DNA of 64,000 bases. Origin: GWC2-56-14 sp043731355 (lineage in GTDB: Bacteria; Nitrospirota; UBA9217). Numbering within the stretch: the first letter of the stretch is position 1; every line of letters starts with the position of its first letter. The notes below the pieces were generated by a model. The model did not search any database. It was not told the origin of the DNA and saw nothing but the letters and a program-made list of their open reading frames with translations. Of the stretch, positions 42,334 through 51,206 are shown in pieces. The stretch is from NCBI GenBank assembly GCA_043731355.1, contig JAYTJE010000024.1, positions 3,600 to 67,599 of the forward strand, read 5' to 3'. A program made the translations under genes and the position numbers.

Positions 42334-43821
42334 TCAATCCAAACCCTTTTCCGCCATTTCCACAGCGCGCATCATGGCCTTGGCCTTGTTCACGGTCTCC
42401 TGGTACTCTGCCGCAGGATCGCTGTCCGCCACCACACCGCCGCCTGCCTGGATGTAGGCCGTATTGTCCTTGATCACGAGCGTCCTGATCGTGATGCAGG
42501 TGTCCATATTGCCTGAGAAGCCGAAGTAGCCGACCGCGCCCGCATAGGGGCCGCGCTTCGTCGGTTCCAGTTCGTCGATGATCTGCATGGCGCGGATCTT
42601 GGGCGCCCCGGAAACGGTGCCCGCGGGAAAGCAGGCGCGGATCACGTCATAGGAGTCCTTGCCCGGTGACAGTTTCCCGCGCACATTCGAGACGATATGC
42701 ATCACGTGGGAATACCGTTCGACCACCATCAGTTCGGAAACGGAAACGCTGCCCGGCTCGCTCACGCGGCCCACGTCGTTCCTGCCGAGGTCCACCAGCA
42801 TGATATGCTCGGCCCGCTCCTTGGGGTCGGCAAGCAGCTCCCCGGCAAGCGCCTGGTCCTCTTCCTCGGTCGCTCCGCGTTTGCGTGTGCCTGCAATGGG
42901 CCTGAGGTCGATCCTGCCCTCCTCGAGCCTGACCATGACCTCGGGCGATGCGCCCACGACCGTCGCATTGCCGCAGCGCAGAAAATACATGTAGGGCGAG
43001 GGATTGATGAGCCGCAGCGCGCGATAGATCTCATAGGGCTCGACGCTTATCTTTGTCTGGAACCGCTGGGACGGCACAACTTGAAAGATGTCGCCCGCCT
43101 TGATATATTCCTTCGCCTTCAGCACCGCCTGCTCGTACTGCGGCTGGGTGAAGTTAGAGGTAAGAAGATGTGTCTTTGTTTTGTCTTTCCCCTTGCCCCT
43201 GGACCCAGGACCCTGGACCCCGGCCTTGATTTTTTTAACCAGCCGGTGGATCTTCGCAACCGCCTCTTTGTACGCAGCCTCGGCTGAACGGCCTTTTACA
43301 TGCGCGTTAGACACGACCTTCAGCTTGTGCGTCACATTGTCAAAGATCACGAGCGTATCGGTGATCATGAAGAAGATATCGGGAAGGTCCAGCCCTTCTT
43401 TCGGTCTGGCCGGCAGGTCCTCGAAATAATTGACCACATCGTATCCCATGAACCCCACGGCTCCGCCGAAAAAACGCGGCAGCGACGGGTCGGGCACAGG
43501 CTGGTATTCGGCAAGCAGCGTCTTGACCGCTTCAAGCGGGTCGCGGTCAAACTGCGTCTTATGCTTTTTGCCGGCACGGGTGATTTCCACGACCCGGCCG
43601 GAGCTTTTGACAATGACCGAGGGCCGGCTGCCGAGAAAGGAATAGCGTGCCCACTTCTCTCCCCCTTCCATACTTTCGAGAAGAAAGGAATGACGGCCGT
43701 CGTCGATCTTCAGGAAGGCCGACACCGGGGTCTCCATGTCAGCGAGGATCTCGCGATAGACCGGGATCAGGTTGCCTTTTTTCGCCCGTTGCTTAAATTG
43801 TTCAAGAGAAGGCTGTATCAT
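42334..43821 (-). CDS. trpE: Anthranilate synthase component I
   Basis: Makes anthranilate from chorismate. It is 495 residues from the ATG at 43821; an ATG at 43833, closer to AAGGAG, is also possible. The N-terminus NLIPVYREI, the catalytic DIFQVVPSQRF, IAGTRKRGATEEED and AFPAGTVSGAPKIRAM-like CFPAGTVSGAPKI are present. Between the two halves, the linker KAGVQGPGSRGKGKDK is encoded by a short GGGTCC repeat (43196-43223), an unusual insertion. Confidence 0.96.
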   Translation of the reverse strand: MIQPSLEQFKQRAKKGNLIPVYREILADMETPVSAFLKIDDGRHSFLLESMEGGEKWARYSFLGSRPSVIVKSSGRVVEITRAGKKHKTQFDRDPLEAVKTLLAEYQPVPDPSLPRFFGGAVGFMGYDVVNYFEDLPARPKEGLDLPDIFFMITDTLVIFDNVTHKLKVVSNAHVKGRSAEAAYKEAVAKIHRLVKKIKAGVQGPGSRGKGKDKTKTHLLTSNFTQPQYEQAVLKAKEYIKAGDIFQVVPSQRFQTKISVEPYEIYRALRLINPSPYMYFLRCGNATVVGASPEVMVRLEEGRIDLRPIAGTRKRGATEEEDQALAGELLADPKERAEHIMLVDLGRNDVGRVSEPGSVSVSELMVVERYSHVMHIVSNVRGKLSPGKDSYDVIRACFPAGTVSGAPKIRAMQIIDELEPTKRGPYAGAVGYFGFSGNMDTCITIRTLVIKDNTAYIQAGGGVVADSDPAAEYQETVNKAKAMMRAVEMAEKGLD

Positions 43822-43990
43822 AAAATGCCGCATAACTCCTTGCAAAATGAAAGGTTTAAGCACTATATCAGATAATGAAAAGAGGTGTCAATCAGAAAGA
43901 CGGGACAGGAAGCAGGCAGACGGAAATCAAGATTCGACCCGGTTCAATATTCCGGTCTGCATTTTGATGAAGCAGTAAAAAAATTACGAT

Positions 43991-44070
43991 CAACCGCGAA
44001 GCTGAGTCGCTGAGAAAAAACTTGTCCATCAACAGGTTTTCTCGGCGACCTCCGCGGCTCTGCGGTTAAA
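43991..44070. repeat. Dispersed intergenic palindrome, CCGCG-GCTGAG type
   Basis: AACCGCGAAGCTGAGTCGCT with GAGAAAA faces TTTTCTCGGCGACC and CCGCGGCTCTGCGGTT. It lies within the 290-bp gap between the topoisomerase gene and trpE. Apart from this repeat no gene, attenuator peptide or tryptophan-rich leader was seen in that gap. Confidence 0.7.
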
Positions 44071-44110
44071 GTTGATTGAGAGCTCGCTCCTCATGCAAAA
44101 CCGGCGTCAG

Positions 44111-46006
44111 CTATATATCCAGCTCCGCATAGGACGCCCGCTCCTGAATGAACGTGAACCGCGCCTTCGGGTCCTTGCCCATGAGCCGCTCGAACACATC
44201 ACCGGTTGCTTTATGGTCCAGCACCTGCACCCGCATGAGGGTCCGGGTCTTGGGATTCATGGTCGTCGCCTTCAGGGTCTCCGGGTTCATTTCGCCCAGA
44301 CCTTTAAAGCGGCCCACATCATATTTCCTGTTGTTCAGCTTCGTAATGATCTTGTCCTTTTCCATTTCATCCATGGCATAGAAGACGTCCTTGCCCGCCT
44401 CGATCTTGAAAAGCGGCGGCATGGCAAGATACACATGTCCATGGGCGATCAGTTCCGGCATGTACCGGTAGAGCAGGGTCAGGAGCAGCACACTGATGTG
44501 CGCGCCGTCCACGTCGGCGTCGGTCATGATGATCACCCGGTTGTACCGGAGCTTATTGAGTTCAAAATGTTCTCCCACGCCGCAGCCGAGCGTGGAGATC
44601 AGGTTCTTGATCTCGTTGTTCTGCTGGATCCGTTCGAGCGACGCCACCTGTTCCACATTCAGGATCTTGCCGCGGAGCGACAGCACGGCCTGGGTCTTCC
44701 GGTCCCGTGCCATTTTGGCGGAGCCGCCGGCCGATTCCCCTTCCACGATGAAGACCTCGGTCTCGTCAACTTTATTGGAGGAGCAATCGGCAAGTTTGCC
44801 CGGCAGGTTCAGTTTGAGCGAAGACAGTTTCCGGGTGACATTGTCCTTGGCCGCGCGCGACGCCATGCGGGCTTCGGCGGCCAGCAGCACGCGCTTTACC
44901 ACTGCGTCCGCCATGGTGGGGTTCCCCAGCAGCCAGGCCTCGCAGGCGTTCTTGACCGAGGCCTCGATGGGCGACAGGATCTCGGGGTTGTTCAACTTCT
45001 CCTTGGTCTGGCCCTGGAACTGCGGGTTCATCACGAGTACGCTCACAATGCCGTAAAGTCCTTCGTACACATCCTCCGATGCGATGGTCTTAATGGTCTT
45101 CGGGATAAGGCTTTTGCGTTCGGCATAGGCGCGCACCGCCTTGGTGAGCCCGGCCCTGACCCCCATTTCGTGCGTCCCGCCGTCGGACGTGTTGATCGAG
45201 TTCGCATAGGAATGTATCTCCGTGTCCGTGGCCGTGGTCCAATGGACGGCGCATTCGATCTTGAAGTCATCCTCTTTCTCGAAATAAAACGGCTCCAGGT
45301 TCACGAGCAGCGTCCCGGAGACGATCCGCTTGATATAGTCCTGAATGCCGTTGTCGTATTGAAAGGTGACCGGCTTCTCCCCGTCCCGCGCGTTTTCAAT
45401 GGTGATCTTGAGGCCCTTGTTCAAAAAAGCCTTGCTTTCGGAGACATCGAGGATGTTCTTGTAGTTAAAACTTGTTTTGGGAAAAATCTCCTGATCGGGC
45501 CGGAAATAGATGGACGTGCCGTGCGCCTTGGTGGGCCTGCCCTTTTTGAGGTTCCCCCTGGGCTTGCCGCGCGAGAACTCCTGGGTCCACTCGAAGCCGT
45601 CGCGCTCCACCGTGGCGATAAAAATCTCCGACAGCGCATTCACCACCGAAGCGCCCACGCCATGGAGCCCGCCCGAGGATTTGTAGGCCGTGTGGTCGAA
45701 TTTTCCGCCGGCATGGAGCGTACAGAGAATCGTTTCAATGGCAGGACGCTTCGTCTTGGGATGCATGTCCACGGGGATGCCCCGGCCGTTGTCCGTAACG
45801 GTCACGCCTCCGTCCTTCTCGAGCCGGAGCGTGATCGCGGTACAGTAGCCGTTCAGCGCTTCGTCCACGGAGTTATCCAGCATTTCCCAGACGAGATGGT
45901 GCAGTCCGCGCGCGTCCGTCGAACCGATATACATGGCCGGCCGCTTGCGGACGGGTTCAAGCCCTTCAAGGACCGTGATATCCTTCGCCGTATAGGTTGT
46001 TGCCAA
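44111..46006 (-). CDS. Type II topoisomerase subunit B (ParE/GyrB family)
   Basis: ATPase and DNA-gate subunit, 631 residues, without the extra domain of enteric GyrB. GHKL motifs are EMLDNSVDEAL, TDNGRGIPVD and GGLHGVGASVVNAL. The transducer ends in MNPQFQGQTKEKL. The TOPRIM domain has EVFIVEGESAGGSAK, LRGKILNVE and MTDADVDGAHI. The ESAGGSA (Ser for Asp) and the lack of a gyrA neighbour leave the ParE-GyrB choice open; ParE is slightly favoured by the short form. Confidence 0.9.
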   Translation of the reverse strand: MATTYTAKDITVLEGLEPVRKRPAMYIGSTDARGLHHLVWEMLDNSVDEALNGYCTAITLRLEKDGGVTVTDNGRGIPVDMHPKTKRPAIETILCTLHAGGKFDHTAYKSSGGLHGVGASVVNALSEIFIATVERDGFEWTQEFSRGKPRGNLKKGRPTKAHGTSIYFRPDQEIFPKTSFNYKNILDVSESKAFLNKGLKITIENARDGEKPVTFQYDNGIQDYIKRIVSGTLLVNLEPFYFEKEDDFKIECAVHWTTATDTEIHSYANSINTSDGGTHEMGVRAGLTKAVRAYAERKSLIPKTIKTIASEDVYEGLYGIVSVLVMNPQFQGQTKEKLNNPEILSPIEASVKNACEAWLLGNPTMADAVVKRVLLAAEARMASRAAKDNVTRKLSSLKLNLPGKLADCSSNKVDETEVFIVEGESAGGSAKMARDRKTQAVLSLRGKILNVEQVASLERIQQNNEIKNLISTLGCGVGEHFELNKLRYNRVIIMTDADVDGAHISVLLLTLLYRYMPELIAHGHVYLAMPPLFKIEAGKDVFYAMDEMEKDKIITKLNNRKYDVGRFKGLGEMNPETLKATTMNPKTRTLMRVQVLDHKATGDVFERLMGKDPKARFTFIQERASYAELDI

Positions 46007-46023
46007 AATAAACCCTCCTAAGC

Positions 46024-46121
46024 AGATGACAGATATCAGACTGAGAGAAGACAGACAGGTCTGAGTGTTGTTGACTTCTGTCTGTCGTCTGTCTTCTTAC
46101 TTCTGTCTTCTGACTTTTGCG
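46024..46121. repeat. Intergenic repeat of TCTGTC/GACAGA words
   Basis: CAGATGACAGATATCAGACT and GAAGACAGACAGG oppose CTTCTGTCTGTCGTCTGTC and CTTCTGTCTTCTGAC. It lies upstream of the topoisomerase gene and can fold into a long imperfect hairpin. Confidence 0.55.
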
Positions 46122-46215
46122 GCAGATTATAAATCATGAAGGTGGATAAAGCAATACGAAGTTTTCAGGCAGAGGCCGGTTTCGGGCAGACAAGGCCCTC
46201 ACTCTGCGCGAGCTC

Positions 46216-46247
46216 AAAAAAAAGGCCCTTCGGTTGATCGAAGGGCC
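46216..46247 (-). terminator. Intrinsic terminator after the small lipoprotein gene
   Basis: A 9-bp stem, GGCCCTTCG with CGAAGGGCC, around loop GTTGAT is followed on the minus strand by eight T. It lies 24 bp after the stop of the lipoprotein gene. Confidence 0.85.
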
Positions 46248-46270
46248 ATGTACTTTGGTTCGCCTGCAAA

Positions 46271-46420
46271 CTAGTGCGCTGCCGGTGCTGCCGTCGTGGT
46301 CGCCGTGGAAGTAACCGCGGACTCTACTGCGGGCTTCTGGGCCTCCTGCTTCGTGCATCCTGCAAAAGCAAAAGCAAGTACGAGAACAACGATGATTGCC
46401 GAGATCTTCTTCATATTCAT
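46271..46420 (-). CDS. Very small lipoprotein, 49 residues
   Basis: From the ATG at 46420, with AGGAGGGGGG upstream, the frame gives a signal peptide (KKISAIIVVLVLAFAFAGC) with a clear lipobox and then an Ala/Thr-rich tail ending at TAG 46271. It is shorter than most gene finders accept. It has its own terminator. Small Ala/Thr lipoproteins of this kind are common in Gram-negatives and are often unannotated. The function is unknown. Confidence 0.75.
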   Translation of the reverse strand: MNMKKISAIIVVLVLAFAFAGCTKQEAQKPAVESAVTSTATTTAAPAAH

Positions 46421-46569
46421 TCACCCCCCTCCTGTTAAGCAATAATCAAAGCGGTGCGATTATAGTACTTTTCAGCTGTAAATCAAGGGAATTTTGAAAT
46501 GAACCAAGAAAAAACAGAGAGGAGGCTGATAATATTCTATCCGGCATAGTTCTCGGCATAAATCAGATA

Positions 46570-46601
46570 TTGACTTATCTGCATAATCATGCGATTATAA
46601 A
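46570..46601 (+). promoter_or_regulatory. Weak sigma-70-like promoter for the plus-strand gene
   Basis: TTGACT at 46570 and TATAAA at 46596 are 20 bp apart, longer than ideal; GATTAT at 46593 gives 17 bp. The site lies about 90 bp before the plus-strand gene, in the only divergent gap of this area. Confidence 0.3.
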
Positions 46602-46692
46602 CAGAAATATGAATAGAAGGTCAGGGTCGCGGCAAGAAACGAGCTGGCGGTCCTTCATCATTCATTGTTGCACGATACCAGGGAAAGGCGCC

Positions 46693-47085
46693 ATGAACAG
46701 CAGACAAAACCATCTGGAAAAGCAGGAACTGCTTAAGAAAAACAAGCTTGCGGCCGGCCTGGTGTCTGAACGCTTTCCCGGGGTTTCAGAAATTGTCTTT
46801 CGCATGACCTACTACCAGAAGAGCTCCCAGCCGGTCCTGATGGTGCGTACGCTGAATTTTATTGCCACGGATTTCGCTTATTTTCGCATGGAATGCATGC
46901 GGGACGAATGCACCAACGGGGGCTTTGACCTGACCTCGGTGGTCGCCTCCCTGGTCAGAAGCAAAAAGAAAACAATAAAGGGCAAAATATCCTGCTCCGG
47001 CAAGAACGAAACCCTTGCCCCCAACCATGCGAGCATTGCTTACGAGATAACCATCCAGAGCGATAACGGGAAAAAAGCAAAATAA
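46693..47085 (+). CDS. Unrecognised cysteine-containing protein on the plus strand
   Basis: A 130-residue protein from the ATG at 46693, preceded by GGGAAAGG. It has a basic helical N-terminus, then a beta-rich part (IVFRMTYYQ, VLMVRTLNF). Three or four cysteines (MECMRDECTNGG and KGKISCSG) could bind a metal. No known family is recognised. It is one of two genes opposite to all others, with its own promoter and terminator, which points to independent control. Confidence 0.65.
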   Translation: MNSRQNHLEKQELLKKNKLAAGLVSERFPGVSEIVFRMTYYQKSSQPVLMVRTLNFIATDFAYFRMECMRDECTNGGFDLTSVVASLVRSKKKTIKGKISCSGKNETLAPNHASIAYEITIQSDNGKKAK

Positions 47086-47106
47086 ACCCATTACCCGAGG
47101 CACACA

Positions 47107-47143
47107 AAAAAGGCTGTCAGAAACCAACCCTGACAGCCTTTTT
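47107..47143. terminator. Bidirectional intrinsic terminator
   Basis: AGGCTGTCAG (47111-47120) pairs with CTGACAGCCT (47130-47139) around a 9-nt loop. A-run and T-run flanks on both sides suit transcripts from either direction. It separates the plus-strand gene from the minus-strand gene at 47176. Confidence 0.9.
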
Positions 47144-47175
47144 CCGTCCTGATCACCATACCTGCACAGAAAGGC

Positions 47176-47790
47176 TTAATTTGCCGCTCCAGGATTCCAT
47201 TGCCCTCCGCCCTGCTGGTCCAATGTCACCGATTGCACGATCGACTCGAAGGCTTGGAGGTTCGTGTCGAAATAATGCCGCTTCGGCGCGGAATACAGAA
47301 TGCTGTAGAACATTCCGTCTTTCTGAAATCCATACAGCACCTCCTGGTACTCAAGCAGGCCATTGCTGCGGTATGAGTAGACCAGTCTGAACCCGGGGGT
47401 CCCGGCAATAGTCGCCGGTTTGTTTTCAATGACCTTGAGGTTCTTCATCGACTGGTTCAGCTCGAAGTCGCCCAGCACGACCTCGGCCATTTCCTGGGGC
47501 ATCATGCCGGGAGACAATTTCTTTTTAGTATGATCGAATTCCGCGGTAATGAGACGTTTTTTGAATACGACCTTGTTCAGGGGAATGCCATCCCGGGTCA
47601 TCAGCACTATTTTTTCTTTATTCTTTCTTCGGCCCCTGAGTTGCTCTTCTTTCGGCACGCTCCATTTGTCCGGGAGTACAAAGGAAAAACCTTCGAGGCT
47701 GACTGTTGTTTCTCCGTCAGCCGCGAAAACGGCGCCATGGGCGGCGATGATACCAGCGAAAACCAGAACAGCGATGACCTTTTTTTTCAT
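47176..47790 (-). CDS. Secreted protein of unknown function
   Basis: A 204-residue protein from the ATG at 47790, with GAGGA upstream. The signal peptide is about 1-23, ending in FAAD. The mature part has a PsbP-like feel (FSFVLPDKWSVPKEEQLRGR, then ATIAGTPGFRLVYSYRSNG, then FESIVQSVTL), a fold of small lipid- or membrane-associated proteins. No catalytic residues are evident. Confidence 0.65.
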   Translation of the reverse strand: MKKKVIAVLVFAGIIAAHGAVFAADGETTVSLEGFSFVLPDKWSVPKEEQLRGRRKNKEKIVLMTRDGIPLNKVVFKKRLITAEFDHTKKKLSPGMMPQEMAEVVLGDFELNQSMKNLKVIENKPATIAGTPGFRLVYSYRSNGLLEYQEVLYGFQKDGMFYSILYSAPKRHYFDTNLQAFESIVQSVTLDQQGGGQWNPGAAN

Positions 47791-47824
47791 GGCAATGTCC
47801 TCATGCAACTGTTAAAAAATGAAT

Positions 47825-48958
47825 TTACCGGCACTCGTTTATATATTGCTGGATGTAGTCCCTGTCTTCGGCAGCAGGGCGAAGAGACAGATAAACCTCG
47901 AAATTCTTTTTTGCTTCCTCTTTTGATCCTTTTTTCAATGCCATCAGTCCCAGGGACCGATACGGTTCGGGATAGTTTCGGCGGAGAGAAATCGCTTTTT
48001 GATAGCTCGTCGCGGCCTCACGCTCCGCATCCGGCTGTCCGTTTTCACGGATGCTCTCGCCAAGCAGGAAGTATGCCCGCGCATCGTCCGGGTTCCATCT
48101 CATATATTTTTTAACACTGCGTTCTGCAACCTCAGAGCGCCCCAACTTCAAGTCAAGCACGGCATTGTCGAGCAGCAAAGGCGTTATCCGGCGCTGAAAC
48201 TCCTCACTGTTCGTGATGCCGTGCTTGCCCTGGTATTCTCCGGCAATAAGCTCCTCATAGATCTTGATCCGGTCATCTATCCTGGGGTGTGTACTTGGCC
48301 GCTTCTTTTTTTCCCTGTCGATAGCCTCTTTCAGGAACTCATGCGATTTTGCAGCTTCGCGCGGATCATACCCGGCCCGGACGGCCCGGGCGAGGCCTTC
48401 CCGGTCCGCGTCCATCTCGAACTCCCGTGAATATCCATTCACCGAGACTTCTATAGCGATCTGTCCCAGAGACTCGCCGAAGCTTCCGAGCCAGGAATTT
48501 AACGTGACCTTGGATTCGCTGCGTATTTTCTGTTTTGTAAATTTTTGGGCGACATGGCGCTTGTATACATGGGCCATCTCATGCCCCAGCACTGCTGCAA
48601 GTTGCGCTTCGTTCTCCAAGGCGGCCAGCATCGCGGTATGGACATAGATCCTTCCGGTTGGATAGGCAAAAGCGTTTACGATCGGGTTTTTGATCACTTT
48701 CACGGTAATCGTTGGCCCTGTCTTCGAATTCCCATCGATTTTCCGCGCAACAGCATTCACGTAGTTCTCAAGCTCCTTATCCTCGTAGAGAAAACCGCTC
48801 CGGTCGAGCTTATTGATCTCCTCCTCTGACCGGTTCCAGAGCCTCCGTTCAATGTTCTCGTCAAGTCCCTCGGACCGCGTAACCGGCTGCGGTGGGTGTG
48901 CGCATGCGCCAATCAGTGCAACGCCCATCAGCACCAGAAGCATTATTTCCCGTTTCAT
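47825..48958 (-). CDS. M48 family metalloprotease lipoprotein with TPR tail
   Basis: A 377-residue lipoprotein from the ATG at 48958, with GGAG upstream. Its lipobox is IGAC (about Cys18). The zinc motif HEMAH is at about 138-142, with the third ligand Glu downstream (REFEMDADREGLARAV). C-terminal residues about 255-377 contain TPR-like helices. It resembles BepA/YggG quality-control proteases of the outer membrane. It overlaps its upstream neighbour by ATGA. Confidence 0.88.
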   Translation of the reverse strand: MKREIMLLVLMGVALIGACAHPPQPVTRSEGLDENIERRLWNRSEEEINKLDRSGFLYEDKELENYVNAVARKIDGNSKTGPTITVKVIKNPIVNAFAYPTGRIYVHTAMLAALENEAQLAAVLGHEMAHVYKRHVAQKFTKQKIRSESKVTLNSWLGSFGESLGQIAIEVSVNGYSREFEMDADREGLARAVRAGYDPREAAKSHEFLKEAIDREKKKRPSTHPRIDDRIKIYEELIAGEYQGKHGITNSEEFQRRITPLLLDNAVLDLKLGRSEVAERSVKKYMRWNPDDARAYFLLGESIRENGQPDAEREAATSYQKAISLRRNYPEPYRSLGLMALKKGSKEEAKKNFEVYLSLRPAAEDRDYIQQYINECR

Positions 48959-49701
48959 TTCTGCTCCGCGAGCCACATATGCCCCAGCATTCTCTTCGTG
49001 ACCTCGCTGACCTTTACCTCGTCCCGCAAATCGTAGGCCCGGTTGCTCGATGCTCCAGTATACCAGAGCACGCTGCCGTTCCGGTCGACCAAAGCCATGC
49101 TCACATACGTTCCCGGCCCGCCAAGCGAAGAGATGCTGACCCGGGTCGCTACCCGTACAAAAGCAGTAAGGGCCTTGCTGCGCTTGCGCGCTTTTGTGCG
49201 CGCTGCCGTTTCCATCTCGTTTACGCCGAACACCACGAGCAGCGCATCGATTTTGTGCTTGTTGAAAATAGGATCCAGGGGACCCAGGGAAAAATCCTTG
49301 CAAATCCGCACATCTTCGCATATCGAAAGGTTTCGGTAGGTTTTGTTCCACTTCATGCTTTCGGTAATCGCCCTGAACAGGTAGGAGATCTCTTCATCAT
49401 CGGATGACGCTTCGAGCGCAATGGGTTTTACCTTTAATCCTTTGCCTTGTAGTTCCTTTTTCAACACCGCAGAAAAGTTCTGAGTGGCGGCTTCCACCCA
49501 TTCGTCCATAAGTTCACGCACGCCGCCGGCGGATAATTCATAGATCATCATATCCGGATCAAGCATACCGATTGTTTTGATCGATCTTATCTGATTGTCG
49601 AAATCCATGCGTGACTGCTCCCGAAGGGAAGGCCCGCAGGCACTAATGCCCAACACAATGCAGATTATCCCGAGGACAGCTGCGGCTTTTGTCATGTTCA
49701 T
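48955..49701 (-). CDS. Lipoprotein of unknown function
   Basis: A 248-residue lipoprotein (lipobox GISAC, about Cys20). The fold seems to be a mixed alpha/beta lipoprotein of the GNA1162/DUF799-like kind (IDALLVVFGVNEMETA, VSMALVDRNGSVLWY), which is a guess from pattern. The ATG at 49701 has GGAGAGG 7 bp upstream. It is coupled by ATGA to the M48 protease gene, so the two probably share a maintenance role in the envelope. Confidence 0.6.
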   Translation of the reverse strand: MNMTKAAAVLGIICIVLGISACGPSLREQSRMDFDNQIRSIKTIGMLDPDMMIYELSAGGVRELMDEWVEAATQNFSAVLKKELQGKGLKVKPIALEASSDDEEISYLFRAITESMKWNKTYRNLSICEDVRICKDFSLGPLDPIFNKHKIDALLVVFGVNEMETAARTKARKRSKALTAFVRVATRVSISSLGGPGTYVSMALVDRNGSVLWYTGASSNRAYDLRDEVKVSEVTKRMLGHMWLAEQK

Positions 49702-49907
49702 GGATTAACCTCTCCTGAATGCGATTTGCTGCTGGCGGCAATCGTCAACAAGGCTGTCAATAACCGGGGATTGTTTAGCACCACGACCCACGCATCGCTG
49801 TCATGGTATAAAAATACTATACCCCGGCGGAAAAGGCAAGGCGATTTCCTTCCAGAACAGCTGCCAGGGCCGACCCCGGTCATGTTATACTGTCAGCAGG
49901 TGCGCCT

Positions 49908-50357
49908 ATGCTCGAAGGTTCTTTACTCATACGCTGCAGGTCCTGCAGAACGCTCAATCGCGTACCCCTCGACAAACTCGGAAGCCGTCCCGTCTGCGGA
50001 CAGTGCAAAACGCCGCTCGAAGTTCCGCATAGTCCCCTGAACGTCACCGCGGCCGCCTATGACCGCGAAGTGAACGACTGGCCCGAATTCGTCCTGGTGG
50101 AGTTCTGGGCCAAATGGTGCGGGTATTGCCGCATGGTTGAACCGGTGGTGAACGACCTGGCCGCAGGCCGGGCCGGACAACTGAAGGTCCTGAAAGCGGA
50201 TGTGGATGCCGAACCAAACCTTGCGCAGCGCTTTACGGTCAAAGCAACGCCGACGTTCATGCTCTACCGGAACGGAAGGCTGCTGGGACGGATGGACGGC
50301 GCGCCAAAGGAAAAGATCGAGCTTGTGCTGTGGCTCGAGCGATTCATGAAGACCTGA
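49908..50357 (+). CDS. trxC: Thioredoxin 2-type protein with N-terminal zinc ribbon
   Basis: A 149-residue protein. An N-terminal zinc ribbon, CRSC (about 10-13) and CGQC (about 30-33), is followed by a thioredoxin domain with active site WAKWCGYC and the cis-Pro region VKATPTFMLYRNG. The layout is that of Trx2/TrxC, which is a cytosolic disulfide reductase. It is on the plus strand, divergent from the lipoprotein gene. Confidence 0.93.
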   Translation: MLEGSLLIRCRSCRTLNRVPLDKLGSRPVCGQCKTPLEVPHSPLNVTAAAYDREVNDWPEFVLVEFWAKWCGYCRMVEPVVNDLAAGRAGQLKVLKADVDAEPNLAQRFTVKATPTFMLYRNGRLLGRMDGAPKEKIELVLWLERFMKT

Positions 50358-50380
50358 TTTCCCGCAACCTGTTTTTTAAT

Positions 50381-50405
50381 CCGCGTCCATCCGCGAAATC
50401 CGCGG
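50381..50405. repeat. Half-copy of the CGCGGAT repeat
   Basis: CCGCGTCCATCCGCGAAATC with CGCGGAC follows. It is the same kind of word as in the palindrome at 41556-41660, here without the second arm. It lies between trxC and fdhE. Confidence 0.45.
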
Positions 50406-50426
50406 ACAAGAAGGTTTTTCTCCGGT

Positions 50427-51107
50427 TCACCCCGCCATGGACATCCTGAGCATCCCCAGCGGATTCGGTGCGGCTCGCGTGTAACCCTTTTCCTGCACCA
50501 CCAGATCGAGCGGCAGGCTCATGAGGTCGGCAACGTCCGGGGTTGCGTTCCGAAGCAGTGCGGCATCAATGGTCTTGACGTAGGAACGGCAATGGTCGCA
50601 GGTCGTGATCGTAAACCCTTCTTCACCGTCGAAGGTGAGGCGCTTATGCTTGCGGTCATCGTTGTTGAGGCAGACCGGGCATCCTGCCGAGACTGGCGTC
50701 CCCGTTGTTTCACAGTAAGAACAATGAGGCAGCGGGAAACCTTCTTTGCCACTCGACAGGAGCGCCGGTCGGCCGCTGCAAACCGGGCATCTTCCCTGTT
50801 CCCATACCTGCCCTTCCCTGGGGAGCGCTTCACGGAGCAGCGAGAAATAAGGCCTGCTCAGAAGAAACAGCAGCATGGCAAGATCGTCCTCGTCATAGGG
50901 CAGCGAAAAAGCGGGCACTTCGCGGAACGGGAGACGGGTAAGGTCGATATCTCCCACCTCCATGGCCCGTTTGAGCGGCGCCAGCATGTCCAGCGGCGCC
51001 TCCGTGAGGACGGAAAAATGCTGGAACACCGAATCGATGACCGAACGCGGGTACGCTCTCACCTCACCGGGAGAAAACGCCTGTTCCGTTGAAAGCAGTT
51101 CCCGCAC
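50427..51107 (-). CDS. fdhE: FdhE-type formate dehydrogenase accessory protein
   Basis: A 226-residue protein from GTG at 51107. It has the FdhE rubredoxin-like cysteine pairs: RCPVC, HCSYC, GCPVC and TCDHC. FdhE is needed for assembling periplasmic formate dehydrogenases. Homology clearly continues upstream in frame (DEFIATKPHLTDLFRFYERT), back to the stop of the cytochrome c peroxidase gene at 51207. No ATG, GTG or TTG is available in that stretch, so the real start may be non-canonical or lost. Confidence 0.85.
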   Translation of the reverse strand: MRELLSTEQAFSPGEVRAYPRSVIDSVFQHFSVLTEAPLDMLAPLKRAMEVGDIDLTRLPFREVPAFSLPYDEDDLAMLLFLLSRPYFSLLREALPREGQVWEQGRCPVCSGRPALLSSGKEGFPLPHCSYCETTGTPVSAGCPVCLNNDDRKHKRLTFDGEEGFTITTCDHCRSYVKTIDAALLRNATPDVADLMSLPLDLVVQEKGYTRAAPNPLGMLRMSMAG

Positions 51108-51206
51108 CGCCCTGTTGAACGTCGCAGTCCGTTCATAGAACCGGAACAGGTCCGTGAGATGGGGTTTTGTTGCGATGAATTCATCGGTATTCGTAGCTTT
51201 TCCCTG

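Noticed and set aside
43822..44110. Tryptophan leader peptide or attenuator before trpE
   Set aside because: No short frame with neighbouring Trp codons and no attenuator-terminator pair was found; only the dispersed palindrome is there.
46134..46442. 102-codon minus-strand frame over the small lipoprotein
   Set aside because: It is in another frame, crosses the terminator at 46216-46247 and lacks coding features; the 49-residue lipoprotein explains the region.
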